Below are positions 1-10,909 of a stretch of DNA of 64,000 bases, piece after piece (the stretch's first letter is position 1; each line of letters starts with the position of its first letter). The position numbers and the translations under genes were made by a program. The notes below the pieces were generated by a model. The model worked only from the letters and a program-made list of their open reading frames with translations, made no database searches and was not told the origin of the DNA. The DNA comes from Epiperipatus broadwayi (taxonomy: Eukaryota; Onychophora; Udeonychophora; Euonychophora; Peripatidae). The stretch is taken from NCBI GenBank assembly GCA_028023455.1, contig JAQFVV010012508.1:1733877-1797876 (forward strand). Reading direction: 5' to 3'.

Positions 1-540
1 TATTAATATTCAAATAACTTTAGATGTTTGTCAATTTCTTTTGAATTTATTTGAATGAAAAAATCATTATCATAACCACGTGATTCAATTAGCTCTACAA
101 TAATCACGTGATTATTATTTCATCCAATTGAGGACAAGGATTATGTTTTGAATTTCAGATTACGGTTGTAGCTTTTACTGTCCACAGTTAAATTCGAAAA
201 CCTTATTTGTAAACCACGCACACATATGTTTTTAAAATAATAATAAGTATTATTTTAAAAATTAGTTTCAAATACTAAAATTATTTTTTTTTTACAGGTG
301 AATACAATTTTCCAGTGAAGAACTTGTTAATTTTCCGAGCGGTTGTAATTTGGGCTGGCAATACATTCGGCAATCGCTCCCAAGAAATTCCAGCTGAAAA
401 TATATAAGAACAACCAGATATAATTGCGATTAGAAGAATAGTTAATGATAAAATATGCGTGTAGTGACATTTATCAAAATTTATATATATAAAAAAATAA
501 AATAATAATTTACACTAATTTTTTTAATCCAAATATACTT

Positions 541-744
541 TTTATTAAAAAAAGATTGCCTTGACAACAATTTGAAATTCTTGATTGTTATCTATATTGG
601 GATTGTCGAAGTGTTGACTAGTTTTTAATGATTACTTATAAACCCATTTAGCCTTGAACATTATTACACTTATTATTTAAGTAATACTTTAAGTGCAATT
701 TGAAATTTATAATTGCAGTTTATATATACCTCAACAAAAATCAA
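541..744 (+). repeat. Dispersed ~300-bp repeat (family B), first part
   Basis: This stretch shares phrases such as CCTTGACAACA, TTTGAAATT and TATTGGGATTGT with 1470-1725, with 35568-35880 on the minus strand, and partly with 46355-46432. The end of one unit (541-620) is followed by the start of another (about 690 onward), so the local arrangement is a head-to-tail pair, as expected of LTR-like direct repeats. The element at 759-1432 later landed inside the second unit. No coding capacity is seen. Identity to a named family is unknown. Confidence 0.6.
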
Positions 745-816
745 TAAATTAAAAACTGTTAAACCACTAAACATCACATGATCACCATCTCTATATTAGC
801 ACATAATTGCTCTCAG

Positions 817-875
817 ATCCAAGGCTCCTCACTTATGATGGCCACAAGCCAGAAACTAGTCTGGGGATATTGGAT
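817..875 (+). ncRNA. Hammerhead ribozyme motif HHR-1, copy 1 (core mutated)
   Basis: It has the same architecture as the copy at 1272-1330: helix I strands ATCCAA/TTGGAT and TCCTCA/TGGGGA, helix II TGGC/GCCA, box GAAAC and cleavage triplet GTC ending at 861. The first core box reads CTTATGA at 832-838 instead of CTGATGA. That replaces the invariant G5, so this copy is predicted to be inactive. Confidence 0.65.
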
Positions 876-1271
876 GAGTAGGCACTAGATAGGGATTTTA
901 TGCACAAGCCTTCTGGCATCCATTGATTACTCTGTTTGGCACAGGGTGGCACTATCGTATGGAGAGTTTTGCCTTTGTTTACAACAATTATATGCTAGTA
1001 TAGAGATGGTGATCATGTGATGTTTAGTGGTTTAACACCAATCCTGCCTAATAGGATAGTGGTGGCTATGGTTGTTTAAGAGCCAAAGACACCAAAATGT
1101 ATGGGTGCTGAATTGAATTCAGACGCATATGACTATATAAGCTATTGAGCTTAGATTGAAAATATTATTGTGTTTTCAATTTCATTCTCATAGTTTTGTA
1201 GTAAAGTAGAGTTAAAAGGTGGCTGCTGGAGGGTTGCATTAGATCCTAAGATCTAGGTGCAGTGCTCTCAG

Positions 1272-1330
1272 ATCCAAGGCTCCTCACTGATGATGGCCAC
1301 AAGCCAGAAACTAGTCTGGGGATATTGGAT
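1272..1330 (+). ncRNA. Hammerhead ribozyme motif HHR-1, intact core
   Basis: All hammerhead elements can be read directly. Core box CTGATGA is at 1287-1293. Helix II TGGC (1294-1297) pairs with GCCA (1303-1306) around loop CACAA. GAAA is at 1307-1310. The minimal helix III is A1310-C1311 with G1314-T1315, and the scissile triplet GTC ends at 1316. Helix I is TCCTCA (1281-1286) with TGGGGA (1317-1322), then an internal loop GGC/TA, then ATCCAA (1272-1277) with TTGGAT (1325-1330). A two-base-pair helix III is the short form described in Penelope-like elements, where action as a dimer has been proposed. Cleavage activity is not proven here. Confidence 0.8.
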
Positions 1331-1446
1331 GAGTAGGCACTAGATAGGGATTTTATGCACAAACCTTTTGGCATCCATTGATTACTTTGTTTGGCACAGG
1401 GTGGCACTATTGTATGGAGAGTTTTGCCTTTGTAAATTAAAAACTG

Positions 1447-1727
1447 TGTTTTATCACAGTTTTTAATTTTTTTAATTGCAGTTTGTAATGTTATAATTGA
1501 CTGCATTCAGAATAGATTTTATTTACCTATTTAAAGAGGTTTATTTAAAATTCTTTGTATCAATAATTTCAATCTCTAGTCAAGTTGAAATCTTTAGGGT
1601 CTATATAAGTATATTAGACTATTAACCTGTATTTTTAAAAGTATGTTGTCTTGACAACAGTTTGAAATTATTGATTGATATTGGGATTGTCTAAGCCTTA
1701 TGCTGACTGATTTTTAATGAAATATAT
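1447..1727 (+). repeat. Dispersed repeat family B, remainder after insertion
   Basis: This continues the unit interrupted at 759-1432. It aligns by eye with the reverse complement of 35568-35880 (shared GCAGTTTGTAATGTTATAAT, CAATCTCTAGTCAAGTTG and CTTGACAACAGTTTGAAATT). It contains a TATA-like GTCTATATAAG at about 1598-1608, also present in the other copy, so a Pol II promoter within an LTR-like repeat is possible. A 15-base hairpin AAAACTGTG/CACAGTTTT lies at its left edge. Confidence 0.55.
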
Positions 1728-1924
1728 CATCTCAATTCTACCATATTGCAAATGTCCATTGGCCCATAAAGTCAGATCATTACTTCTGCATTTGAGAACA
1801 AACTTCATTTTTCAGGTGATCTTAAACATAAACATATGGAATAACTTTTACAAAATATTTAAAACTTCAATTCCATCAAACATTTCCGAAACATATTAAC
1901 AAAGACATCTGAAAAAAAAACAAA

Positions 1925-1975
1925 TGAATCCCAAGATGTGCATTTTATGCTGAACTAGAATTCATCAGTTGTCCC
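1925..1975 (-). ncRNA. Decayed hammerhead-like motif (HHR-3 type)
   Basis: On the minus strand CTGATGA is intact (complement of 1962-1968), preceded by CAA as in the HHR-3 copies. The second strand of helix II and the GAAA box are eroded (AGCATAAAATG). It matches 18810-18864 and 6015-6050 in the order of its parts, so it is read as an old copy without expected activity. Confidence 0.4.
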
Positions 1976-2154
1976 AGATTATCATCTCTTACATATGTAT
2001 ATGTCTTCACCATTTGATATCAAACTTCTGGCACTCAGAATTTTGACATCAATCACTTCAGATTATTACTAATCTTTTATTAATCTAGAGATTATCCCTA
2101 GCTCAGATATAAATTTTAAGTCATAGTAAAAGAATAATATGTTTCAAATACATG

Positions 2155-2268
2155 CAAAATATGCATACAACCGTATTAGAAATGAGCTTTATATTATATA
2201 ATTATCAAAGTATGCCTAGCATAGTCATAATCGTGGCATTGATGGTGAGAAGAAAATTGTATTTATTA
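2155..2268 (+). repeat. Inverted repeat flanking a Penelope-like fragment, left
   Basis: About 110 bases here are the reverse complement of 3160-3268. Shared phrases are CAACCGTATTAGA, GCTTTATATTATATAATTAT, TGCCTAGCAT and TCGTGG.ATTGATGGTGA. The pair brackets the decayed PLE reading frame between them. Inverted flanking repeats are a known PLE arrangement, so they may be its terminal repeats. Confidence 0.6.
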
Positions 2269-3100
2269 CAGTTGGACCTCTCGAATTCCTCTTCATTAAA
2301 ATGAATCAGAGAGAATGAAGGCAACCTAAAAGGCATCAAGTTCCTAGACTTATATATACAGCGTGAAACCACCCACTTCAATTATAAAATGCTTGTGAAG
2401 CTATTCATGTTCAAGGCATCATATACCCAAAGTCTATTACACCAAAATCTCTTAAATTAGCCAGTTTCAGGGCATTTTTATATAGGAATCACTATCTGTG
2501 TGAATGTGAATCTGATAGGAAAAATGACATAGAAAATTATATCACAGATCTATGCAACATTGGATATAAAAACATAGTTCATATTCAAACTGTTAAAAAT
2601 TTTTTATTCCAAAATTAAATATCCATTCATCACAACCAATGACAAACCCTGGATATCACTGCCTTATATTCCTAGTGCTACCCATCGTATTATCAAAGTC
2701 TGTGCTTTAATTCATAAAATTGGCCTTCATAACCCTCCCACACAGAATCGGCTAATTAACAACACCAAGGATAGTCTGCACTTAGAGATGAAACCTCAAA
2801 TATGCTGTATTGTTTATTATGGTGAATCACACACTAATCTATCCACCTGAAATGCACAACACTGATATTTATATAACCGAACCAAAGTGTTATTGATGCT
2901 AAATCAATTTTTTATGAGCATGAATTTAATCTAGGCCACACCTTTGAACCCACTTTTGCTAGTTTTGTTTGCTCTGAAATGTAATGATGCCAAACGCAAA
3001 GTGAAAGAGGCTTTGCATATTGCCAGAGATAAATACACAGTTAACAAAAAAGATTCCTACACTCACCTTTCAAACAAATGGTTGATATAATATCTTACTT
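2269..3100 (+). pseudogene. Decayed Penelope-like element ORF (late RT to C-terminal domain)
   Basis: Translating the plus strand across frameshifts and stops gives, in order: a segment reading KGIKFLDLYIQRE..HFNYKM and then LASFRAFLYRNHYLCE (2330-2500), as in the late RT/thumb of Penelope-like elements; then SLPYIPSATHRI near 2660; then KVKEALHIARDKY and a terminal LSNKW (3000-3085), resembling the post-GIY-YIG tail. The GIY-YIG core is not legible. The element is flanked by ~110-bp inverted repeats. It belongs to a different PLE lineage from the pair at 55-63 kb. Non-functional. Confidence 0.65.
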
Positions 3101-3159
3101 GCTATTCACATATGCAAATTCTGTATTGTGACTTGTTCCCCAATAAATACCACAAATTC

Positions 3160-3268
3160 CTTTTCACCATCAATACCACGATTGACATTACGATCAAAGA
3201 GTCAAAAGCATGCTAGGCAGACTGTGATAATTATATAATATAAAGCTTATGTCTAATACGGTTGGATG
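3160..3268 (+). repeat. Inverted repeat flanking a Penelope-like fragment, right
   Basis: Reverse-complement partner of 2155-2268. It differs by scattered substitutions and an insertion of about 15 bases (AAAGAGTCAAAAGCA), so the pair is not recent. Confidence 0.6.
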
Positions 3269-3479
3269 CATAGGTTATATTCCCATTAGGTGAAAATAGT
3301 TGAAAATAAAATTATGTGCCGTGTAGTTTATTAAAATTTTATATTTATAAATAAAATATTATTAATAATCAAAATAATAATTTACATTAATATTTTTATT
3401 CAAATATACTTTTCATATATTTATAAGTAAAAAATAATATTTGTGCTATAAATTATTTTTAAAAAAAAACTCCGTCATA

Positions 3480-3570
3480 AAAAAAAAATGTAATCGCAAG
3501 GAATATTAATTCCAAAAATACGGAGATAAACTAATGTATCTCCATATTTTTGGAATTAATATTCTTTGTG
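3480..3570. repeat. Short inverted repeat (hairpin)
   Basis: AATCGCAAGGAATATTAATTCCAAAAATACGGAGAT at 3492-3527 is mirrored by ATCTCCATATTTTTGGAATTAATATTCTTTGTGATT at 3537-3572 with a ~10-base loop. No other feature explains it. It is probably a small foldback remnant. Confidence 0.6.
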
Positions 3571-3738
3571 ATTAGCTTTAAATTATTGTAACCAGTCAGA
3601 ATTTCTAACTTGTAGAAAATTTAAAATAAATAAGATTTTACAATATCATATATCAATCATTGGTTAAAAAAAATCAGTCATTTGACTCCCACCATTCATA
3701 TATTTCAAATGAAATCATTATCTTTACATGGTCTAGAA

Positions 3739-4568
3739 CAGGGGTGGCCAACTTTTGTGTTCATAAGATCTACTTTTTATTTTAAAAATGTATTGCAATC
3801 GACTAGTAATAGGCATAGTCTAAGTCAGAGATCCCCAACCCTATGCCCGCGGGCACCATGGCGCCCACAGACCACTTTACGTGTGCCCGCCGCTATCTGA
3901 ATAGTATAACAAATTATTTATCTGATACAAATAAATTTAGTTTTTAATATTTCTTATAAATTATTGTATTATATTGTAATCAAATTGTAGGGCATACTAT
4001 ATTTTTACAGCGTAAAAACTTATAAATGTTAATTATATATTAAAATTTTATTTTTGAAATAAATATTTTTTTGTACATTATGTGTATTATTAACAATATC
4101 CAACTATAAATTTACATTGAAAAAATAAATGGTGCCCACCACCTGGTTGAAAAAATAAATGGTGCCTGCCACCTGGCCAGTATTATAGAATGTGCTCTTA
4201 AGTGCAAAAAGGTTGGGATCCCTGGTCTAAGTGGAGGGAGGTGTGAAATACATACTATTTTTATTTATCTGCCTATGTAAAAAATAACATAATTATTTAA
4301 CGGGCCAAAAAACTCATGTCCAGGGGAATTAAAGCAACATGAATAATTATTAACAATATTTATTAATTCAAATTATCTACATTAAGTCAAGAATAAAAAT
4401 ATTATTTTCAATAATGACATGACTTAGTTGACTTCACTTATCTAGAATCGGAAAAAAATTTAGAACAAAAATAACAAAAAACTTGAAAATCTTAACTTAA
4501 TCCAATGGTTCTTGCCAGATTGGCCTCATCATCGACCAAAATTGGCTTCGCGATGTTGGACATGCCTG
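3739..4568 (+). mobile_element. hAT-type non-autonomous transposon, outer (TSD GTCTAGAA)
   Basis: A perfect 8-bp duplication, GTCTAGAA, lies at 3731-3738 and 4569-4576. The element starts CAGGGGTGGCCAAC and ends GTTGGACATGCCTG, so the imperfect terminal inverted repeats begin CAGG. An 8-bp TSD with CAG-type termini is diagnostic of the hAT superfamily. No transposase is legible. A second hAT element sits inside it at 3826-4224. Confidence 0.85.
3826..4224 (+). mobile_element. hAT-type MITE nested in another hAT (TSD GTCTAAGT)
   Basis: Perfect 8-bp TSD GTCTAAGT at 3818-3825 and 4225-4232. Termini are CAGAGATCCCCAACC and GGTTGGGATCCCTG (inverse). It is the same family as 12352-12668, with which it shares most of its length, including AACAATATCCAACTATAAAT and the terminal GGTTGGG. 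This copy has an extra tandem duplication of about 29 bases (TTGAAAAAATAAATGGTGCC repeated at 4117-4165). Confidence 0.9.
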
Positions 4569-4990
4569 GTCTAGAATGTCAGAACAGTCAATCAAAATGC
4601 TACAGAGTCTTTAGGAAGCCTTTCATTTGATTTCAAAAAGAATAATATTACAAACTAACCTAATGTATTTATATAATTTTCAGTCACAATTTAACATTGA
4701 ACACTCATACACAGGTCAGCAAAAGCATCTTTTATTTACTACCAATTGCATGTGTGTGTGTATATATATAGAATTTTACAAGTAACCCTGTCACTGAAAA
4801 AAATAGGCTTCAAAAACCAGGCTAAACTTTAAATCATTTTTCAAATATTATATACTATTGTTTTTTCATTTATTCCTATACTTTACAAAAAATGTAATAA
4901 TCCATGCAAATTCTTGATATAGATTTTAAATTTTAATAAAATAAAAATTTCTTGATAATATAAGATCTTTTGGCATATAAATAGCAATAT

Positions 4991-5505
4991 TTCTGCCATA
5001 TTAACTTGATACTTAATGGAAATATGCCTATGTGCTTGAAAAGGAAGGTTTTTAATAAATGTGTTTTACCAGTTCTTACTTATGGATCTGAGACTTGGAC
5101 ACTTAATAGAAGAGCAACACAGAGACTTCAGACCACTCAAAGAAGTATGAAGGGATGCATGTTGGGAGTAACAAGAAGAGATCGAAGATGCAATATATGG
5201 GTAAGAGAACAAACAGGTATTGCTGATCTCAATAAAAAAATTAAAAACTGAAGTGGAGTTGGGCTGGACATATTGCTAGAAGAGATGATAATAGATGGAC
5301 AATTGAAATCTTAAACTGGATTCCAAGAGATTGTAAAAGACCCAGAAAGAGACCACATATGAGATGGATGGATAAAATAAGAAAGTGTGCAGGAGTGGTG
5401 TGGAGAAGAGAAGCTAAAAATCAGAGAAAGATGGATTAAACTTGGAGAGACCATCCTGTAGTGGATTGATAATGTTTGATCATGATGATGATGACTTCTG
5501 CCATA
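4991..5505 (+). mobile_element. 5'-truncated RTE-type LINE with 10-bp TSD
   Basis: A direct repeat TTCTGCCATA at 4991-5000 and 5496-5505 brackets 495 bp. It codes for the last part of an RTE-clade reverse transcriptase: CLKRKVFNKCVLPVLTYGSE at 5030-5090, then ETWTL, QRLQTTQRSM, CMLGVTRRDR and WVREQTG, then stops. The element ends in a GATGATGATGA tail, as RTE elements typically do. The same family recurs at 51355-51815 (minus) and 59866-61044 (plus). Typical 5'-truncated dead copy. Confidence 0.85.
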
Positions 5506-6014
5506 CCCATGAATCAGGCTTGAATCTGAATGAAATAAACTTATAAAAAAAAAATTTTTTTTGTTCCAATAAAAGGATTAGGATTCTTTTTTTCAAGAAG
5601 TTGGCTGTCTAGCTGGTCTTATTCAATATTAATCAGTAAATGGATATCCATTAGCTACGAGATTGGAAAACCTTTCAAAGCTTCCGGTGAATAATGCTCT
5701 TTTATTTATTGATCCCTTAGATGGAATGTTGGAGATGAATAACTTCAAAACTATTTAAGTGTTTTATCTATTGTATATATATATATACGCGTGGGTGGAA
5801 AATCTTAATGAGTTTTTTTTTCGTTCTGTGGCCAAGCCAAACTGATGTTTCTTATTCATTTTATCACTAAACAGCTAATGGTCTTTAAATAAAAGTATAG
5901 TATATATACACTTAAGCTAGATGTAATTATAGGAGATTTGGACCCAGACTTTCAAGATCCCCTTCAGTCATCCACTCCATTTTATACAAATAATGCACAC
6001 GACCACATACATAA

Positions 6015-6050
6015 TCATGTTAAACCAGCACTCATCAGTTGGTTCAGATC
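6015..6050 (-). ncRNA. Decayed hammerhead-like motif (HHR-3 type)
   Basis: On the minus strand, ATCTGAACCAA, CTGATGA (complement of 6032-6038) and GTGCTGGTTT match the intact copy at 18810-18864 exactly. The second helix II strand is AACAT instead of AGCAC and GAAA has become GATT, so no activity is expected. Confidence 0.5.
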
Positions 6051-6174
6051 ATCATCATCTCCCACACATATATACAATCAAGTTGGAGCATGAAGAAGAT
6101 TGAAGCCTATCCATTAAAGTCTGAAGATTTGCTATCTTAATATAAACAAAGCATCGGTTATATATATTGTACCC

Positions 6175-7140
6175 TTACTTCTTGATATATAAAATAGTTT
6201 AAAATACAACTAGCTCAGTTACATTATTATGTTTAATTAAAATTTGCATATCTATCTTTAATATACTTTTATATTATCATATCTTAATTAAATTTATTAT
6301 CAATCATCAAAATCAATATAGTTCTAGATTATACTAATTAAATAAGTATTTATAAAATTATGAGACTGTGAAGTAAAGTTACAAAGTAATAAGCAGATTT
6401 ACACTGAGTCAATATCTCCCTAGATACCGTCTCAATGGCATAAGAATACTACTACTACCTTATCATCCTACCATTACATCTATAGCATTCTTATGACTTT
6501 TAAATGAAATAAATTATCTTTAATAATACTAAAATAATTCCTAACTTTTAACTTAACATATAATTAAATAATCTCAGGTTCTTCTAAGCTGTTTTAAAAT
6601 AATAATAACTCATGTAAATAAGTATGATGTGGGATTTTATATCAAACTTAAATACACCTAACTTATTTAAATAATAATAATAAATAATACTCATCTTAAA
6701 GTGTAATTTAATCTCATCTATTTCTATGATATAATCAATCATTAAATGAATAAACAATCATATGTATATCTTTTATCTCATATGGTATCTTCATTTTAAA
6801 ATAGATCAAAATCTTATACTTAATAATCTGTGGCAATAAACAATATTGTATTCTTATAATGTGCATTATAATCATCTTATGACCATTGCAATATTTTATG
6901 TTCATGTCAATCAATTCTTATAAAATAATGTTAAGCAAATATTGTATTCATTTTTAAAATAACAATAACAAATTCATTTTGTGCAAATATTATGTTTATT
7001 TCAAATCATCTGATGTCAAAATGCTGTGGTGAAAAATAATGAAACTCGACACACTTTTAAAACAAATTAACAAATTTATTTACAATAACTTCAAATAAAA
7101 TTTATTTACACTATTTACAGTTTAAAATTTATGACAACAA
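6175..7140 (+). repeat. Diverged ~0.9-kb direct repeat, copy 1 (family C)
   Basis: Blocks recur in the same order at 62930-63860: CTAGCTCAGTTA, GAGACT.GGAAGT, TATCTCAATGGCATAAGAA, TTCTTATGACTTTAA, AATCTCAGGTTC, ATAATCTG, TTATGACCAT, TGTGCAAA.ATT and ATTTATTTACAATA. Spacing is conserved and the AT-rich filler has diverged. No reading frame is recognisable. Both copies may belong to one large element type, an LTR or another long repeat. Confidence 0.55.
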
Positions 7141-10100
7141 ATAAATAAAAAAATAAGAAATACAAATATAAGAGGCTTACACTGTTATTAACTCATGTAC
7201 TTAATAAGCAACTTTACATTCCTTCAAATGCTATATTAATAATATTACAGTGTGTTTTTCCAAAACTTAGATTTTAAAATAAATAGTAGTGTACTATTAT
7301 TATTACAAATAATAATATATGTCAAGACTATTTCTGTAGCATGTGTACATAATGTAGCTCTACTAATTAAATAGCTACATTAATTAAGTATTACCATTTA
7401 TAATGTATTATCATGTATTCACTTTATTATTAGCATTGCTTAATAGCTTTATAAAATTAATGTATCTTTGTAATGTAAAACAAATAATTGACTGTAATTA
7501 TACTTTACTTAATGTAATTCCTGTTATATGTTTTATAAAATATGCATTCTATATCTGTATTATTCAAACATTAATATTTAAATCATTTATCAATTTTAAA
7601 TTCATAAAACATTACATTAGATAAATTTTATGATTCCTTTCTGTGTAAAATCATTATTTTACCCTATGTGCTTTACTAACCTTTCTAATAAATTTCTATC
7701 TATAAAACATATTCTAAACTTATTTAAAACATTTTCCGGAAAAACAAATATCAACTTCAAATAAAATATTCATTATCCAAATTACTCATACTATATTGTC
7801 TATACTTAGTAAACTTTTCAATCTAAATATAAGCCTCTACCTAAAACGTAACTTAACTTATCTAATAAACAGAAAATAAAATAGACTTTTAAAATCCTTT
7901 TCTGACTTGCAAAAATAAAATAATTATTAAGATAAATAATAAACATCATTTTAATACTAAGCATAAATAAAAATATCAAAATTATTTACGAAAGAATCAT
8001 ATAATTATTTCTAAGCTTTTACGTTATGTTGTATCATGTTGACATTATAAATTTAAAACTTATGCATATTTTAATAAAGTTCGTTGCCAATATAATGTAT
8101 GTGTTTTCATAAAATATCTATCCATTCATTCTACAACAACATAATATTCAGTTGATCTATAGAAAAACATATTAAATTCATTAAAAAAAAAAAAAAAAAA
8201 TTATACAATATTTTTACCATAACAATAATAATGTCCATTCTGCTATCCAGTATTCTTCGGAATTTGCAGCTTCATAAAATAAAAATCATTCACATTTTCA
8301 CTCATAAACATTCATTAGAATATTCCGTGTTATATTAATTATAAAAATAAATTTATGTAATTAATTATTATATTATTTTTAAGTTACTATTTAATAAATG
8401 TACCTAACCTACTTTTTAATAGTTTAATAATACTTTAAATTTTATGTTAAATAAATAAAATAAAATTTATATTACGGATTCCAGCGATGACTTTTGTTCT
8501 ACCATAAAAGTTCTAACAAATATCCTACGTATAAAGTCAATAAAACACTATTTCCTGTTCCGTTGTATCACGTGTTTCTTGAAAGTTTATAATAAAAATG
8601 ATAACGTTTATTTTTTAAAAATAATAAGTTCCAATAAGAAAACAAATAAAATTAAAAAATAGTTTATAAGTTCTTTCTGGATCCAGTTTTTCATAAAATA
8701 TTATTTTTAAAGTTATTATTTTTAAACTAATTTATAGTTTATATATTATTTTCATTAAATTACTTTAATCAACTTGGCCTGCTTGGTTTAGTTTGACTTG
8801 ATTTGGACATCCATGTATTACTTGCGCATTTATAAATAACATATTCCGGTAAGAATTAATTTTTCCATCTATAACGTCCAGCGTTTTAGATTACTACAAT
8901 ATAATACTCTTATTATATTACGATTTTAAATAATCATCTATAATCTATTTGCCTTTTCAAATCGTCAATATTTAATCTTTTAAGCACAAAGACTTAACAA
9001 GGCAAGTATTTATAAAACTTACTACTGTTTCTTATATCTTTACTTAAGATATTCTTTAATTCTATAATTTGTCAAAAATACTTTTTTTTTTACAGAAATA
9101 TTTATATTTTTTTAAACTATCTATTAGTAATAGACAATAGTAATTTAACTTTTGAAAACTATTTATAGTCCAAAATACTACTTTTCTCCATCTTATAGTT
9201 TTCTGTGCTAATCCAGCGTCTGTTACTTTTCTAGCATAAAGTTTCTGATATATTTCTCCGATACGTGATGTTTCCATGATCATTTGTACGTAAATTGAGT
9301 TTCGATATTGAGAATATTAATAGGGAATTATTAAGTTTCTACTGCATACTTATCATTTAAAAATTATAAAATTATATACAATAACACTCTTATGATTTTT
9401 AAAACTGATTTTAAGAGCGTTTATAAATTTACTTAGCTATTTTCTCAATAGCACAAACGACTTAGAAGTTTTATTGTAGAGAGAGCCCTTCAACAATTGA
9501 ATCCAGCTTTTATACTAGAAGAGACTCCACATCTGATTGGTACGATTAAACAATCAAACTTTGCTTATTTACATATTTATCAACTCACTATTAAAAATAA
9601 AATAATGACTTATTTAATATTTGATATTTTATCAAATTCTTTCAAAACAATATTTATTGTTTATTTAAATCTATTAAACATTCTTTTGAAATATTCTTTC
9701 TCACTTGATTTAAATCTTAACTTTTATAAGATCATTTAAAATAAACTAAATCTTTTTAAATACGTTATATTTTTAAGACAATATTTTTAAATCAGATTTA
9801 ATATTTTACATTGAATATCTTTATTTTTATCTCGTGATAACTCACGTATTATTTATAAATTTTATAACATGATTTTTTAAAATAATTACGCAACTTTATT
9901 AGACAACTTCCACGCATGTGTGTATAACATCTGTTCTTTATAACACAAGAACGCTTCATAGTCTAAAAATAAACTAACAATTGCTTTTTTTTAAATAAAT
10001 ATTTATTAAATAAAAATAAATAAGATATTATATCAGATTTTAAAATAATTATTTGATATGATTAAAATCAAATATTAATCTCAATTTAAGCACTTATAAT

Positions 10101-10409
10101 TTAAAATATTTCTATTCACTTTTAACATATATTTTTGAATTTAATAAATATCTTTATCTAATTTTAACTTATCTTTTAAATACTTTAGCTTTAAACATTT
10201 ATTATTAAATTTATTAATGCAGTATTACATCATAATCATCATCATTTTAAATATCTTCTCAATACCAACACAATTCACATATCAAATACTCATAGATTGC
10301 TTTAATTAAACTTATGGTAACATTACCACAAGCAAAGTCAGCATCCCATATTTAAAATACTTCTTAAATTTAAAATTTTCTACTAGATTAGCACAAAACT
10401 TAAATGGTG
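7141..10409. other. AT-rich sequence without a supported gene
   Basis: This is very AT-rich with only short chance reading frames. A poly-A run lies at 8185-8202. The minus-strand frame at 9062-9283 (begins MIMETSRIGEIYQKLYARKV) and the plus-strand text near 9480-9545 (GAATCCAGCTTTTATACTAG) look less random than the surroundings. Neither can be assigned to a family. Confidence 0.5.
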
Positions 10410-10909
10410 NNNNNNNNNNNNNNNNNNNNNNNNNNNNNNNNNNNNNNNNNNNNNNNNNNNNNNNNNNNNNNNNNNNNNNNNNNNNNNNNNNNNNNNNNNN
10501 NNNNNNNNNNNNNNNNNNNNNNNNNNNNNNNNNNNNNNNNNNNNNNNNNNNNNNNNNNNNNNNNNNNNNNNNNNNNNNNNNNNNNNNNNNNNNNNNNNNN
10601 NNNNNNNNNNNNNNNNNNNNNNNNNNNNNNNNNNNNNNNNNNNNNNNNNNNNNNNNNNNNNNNNNNNNNNNNNNNNNNNNNNNNNNNNNNNNNNNNNNNN
10701 NNNNNNNNNNNNNNNNNNNNNNNNNNNNNNNNNNNNNNNNNNNNNNNNNNNNNNNNNNNNNNNNNNNNNNNNNNNNNNNNNNNNNNNNNNNNNNNNNNNN
10801 NNNNNNNNNNNNNNNNNNNNNNNNNNNNNNNNNNNNNNNNNNNNNNNNNNNNNNNNNNNNNNNNNNNNNNNNNNNNNNNNNNNNNNNNNNNNNNNNNNNN
10901 NNNNNNNNN
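10410..10909. other. Assembly gap of exactly 500 N
   Basis: Positions 10410-10909 are N. The round length points to a scaffolding gap of unknown true size. Reading frames spanning it are artefacts. Confidence 0.99.

Larger units (their letters stand above)
759..1432 (+). mobile_element. Complete hammerhead-bearing retroelement (HHR-1 family) with 14-bp TSD
   Basis: The insertion is flanked by a perfect 14-bp direct repeat, TAAATTAAAAACTG, at 745-758 and 1433-1446. It begins TTAAACCACTAAACATCACA. Positions 759-1035 form a unit with inverted ends: the first ~45 bases are the reverse complement of 991-1035. A ~200-bp interior (1040-1250, containing CAAAGACACC and GGTGGCTGCTGG) leads to a second unit at 1253-1432 that ends GAGAGTTTTGCCTTTG. 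Both units carry a hammerhead motif in plus orientation. A long, perfect TSD and the absence of coding sequence suggest a non-autonomous element copied by target-primed reverse transcription, probably by a Penelope-like element. That last point is inference. Confidence 0.75.

Noticed and set aside
1246-1506. 86-codon minus-strand frame, and similar frames at 13419-13652 and 15994-16263
   Set aside because: They are translations of the HHR-1 repeat, which is non-coding. The shared KTLHTVVPL-type peptide arises from the repeat.
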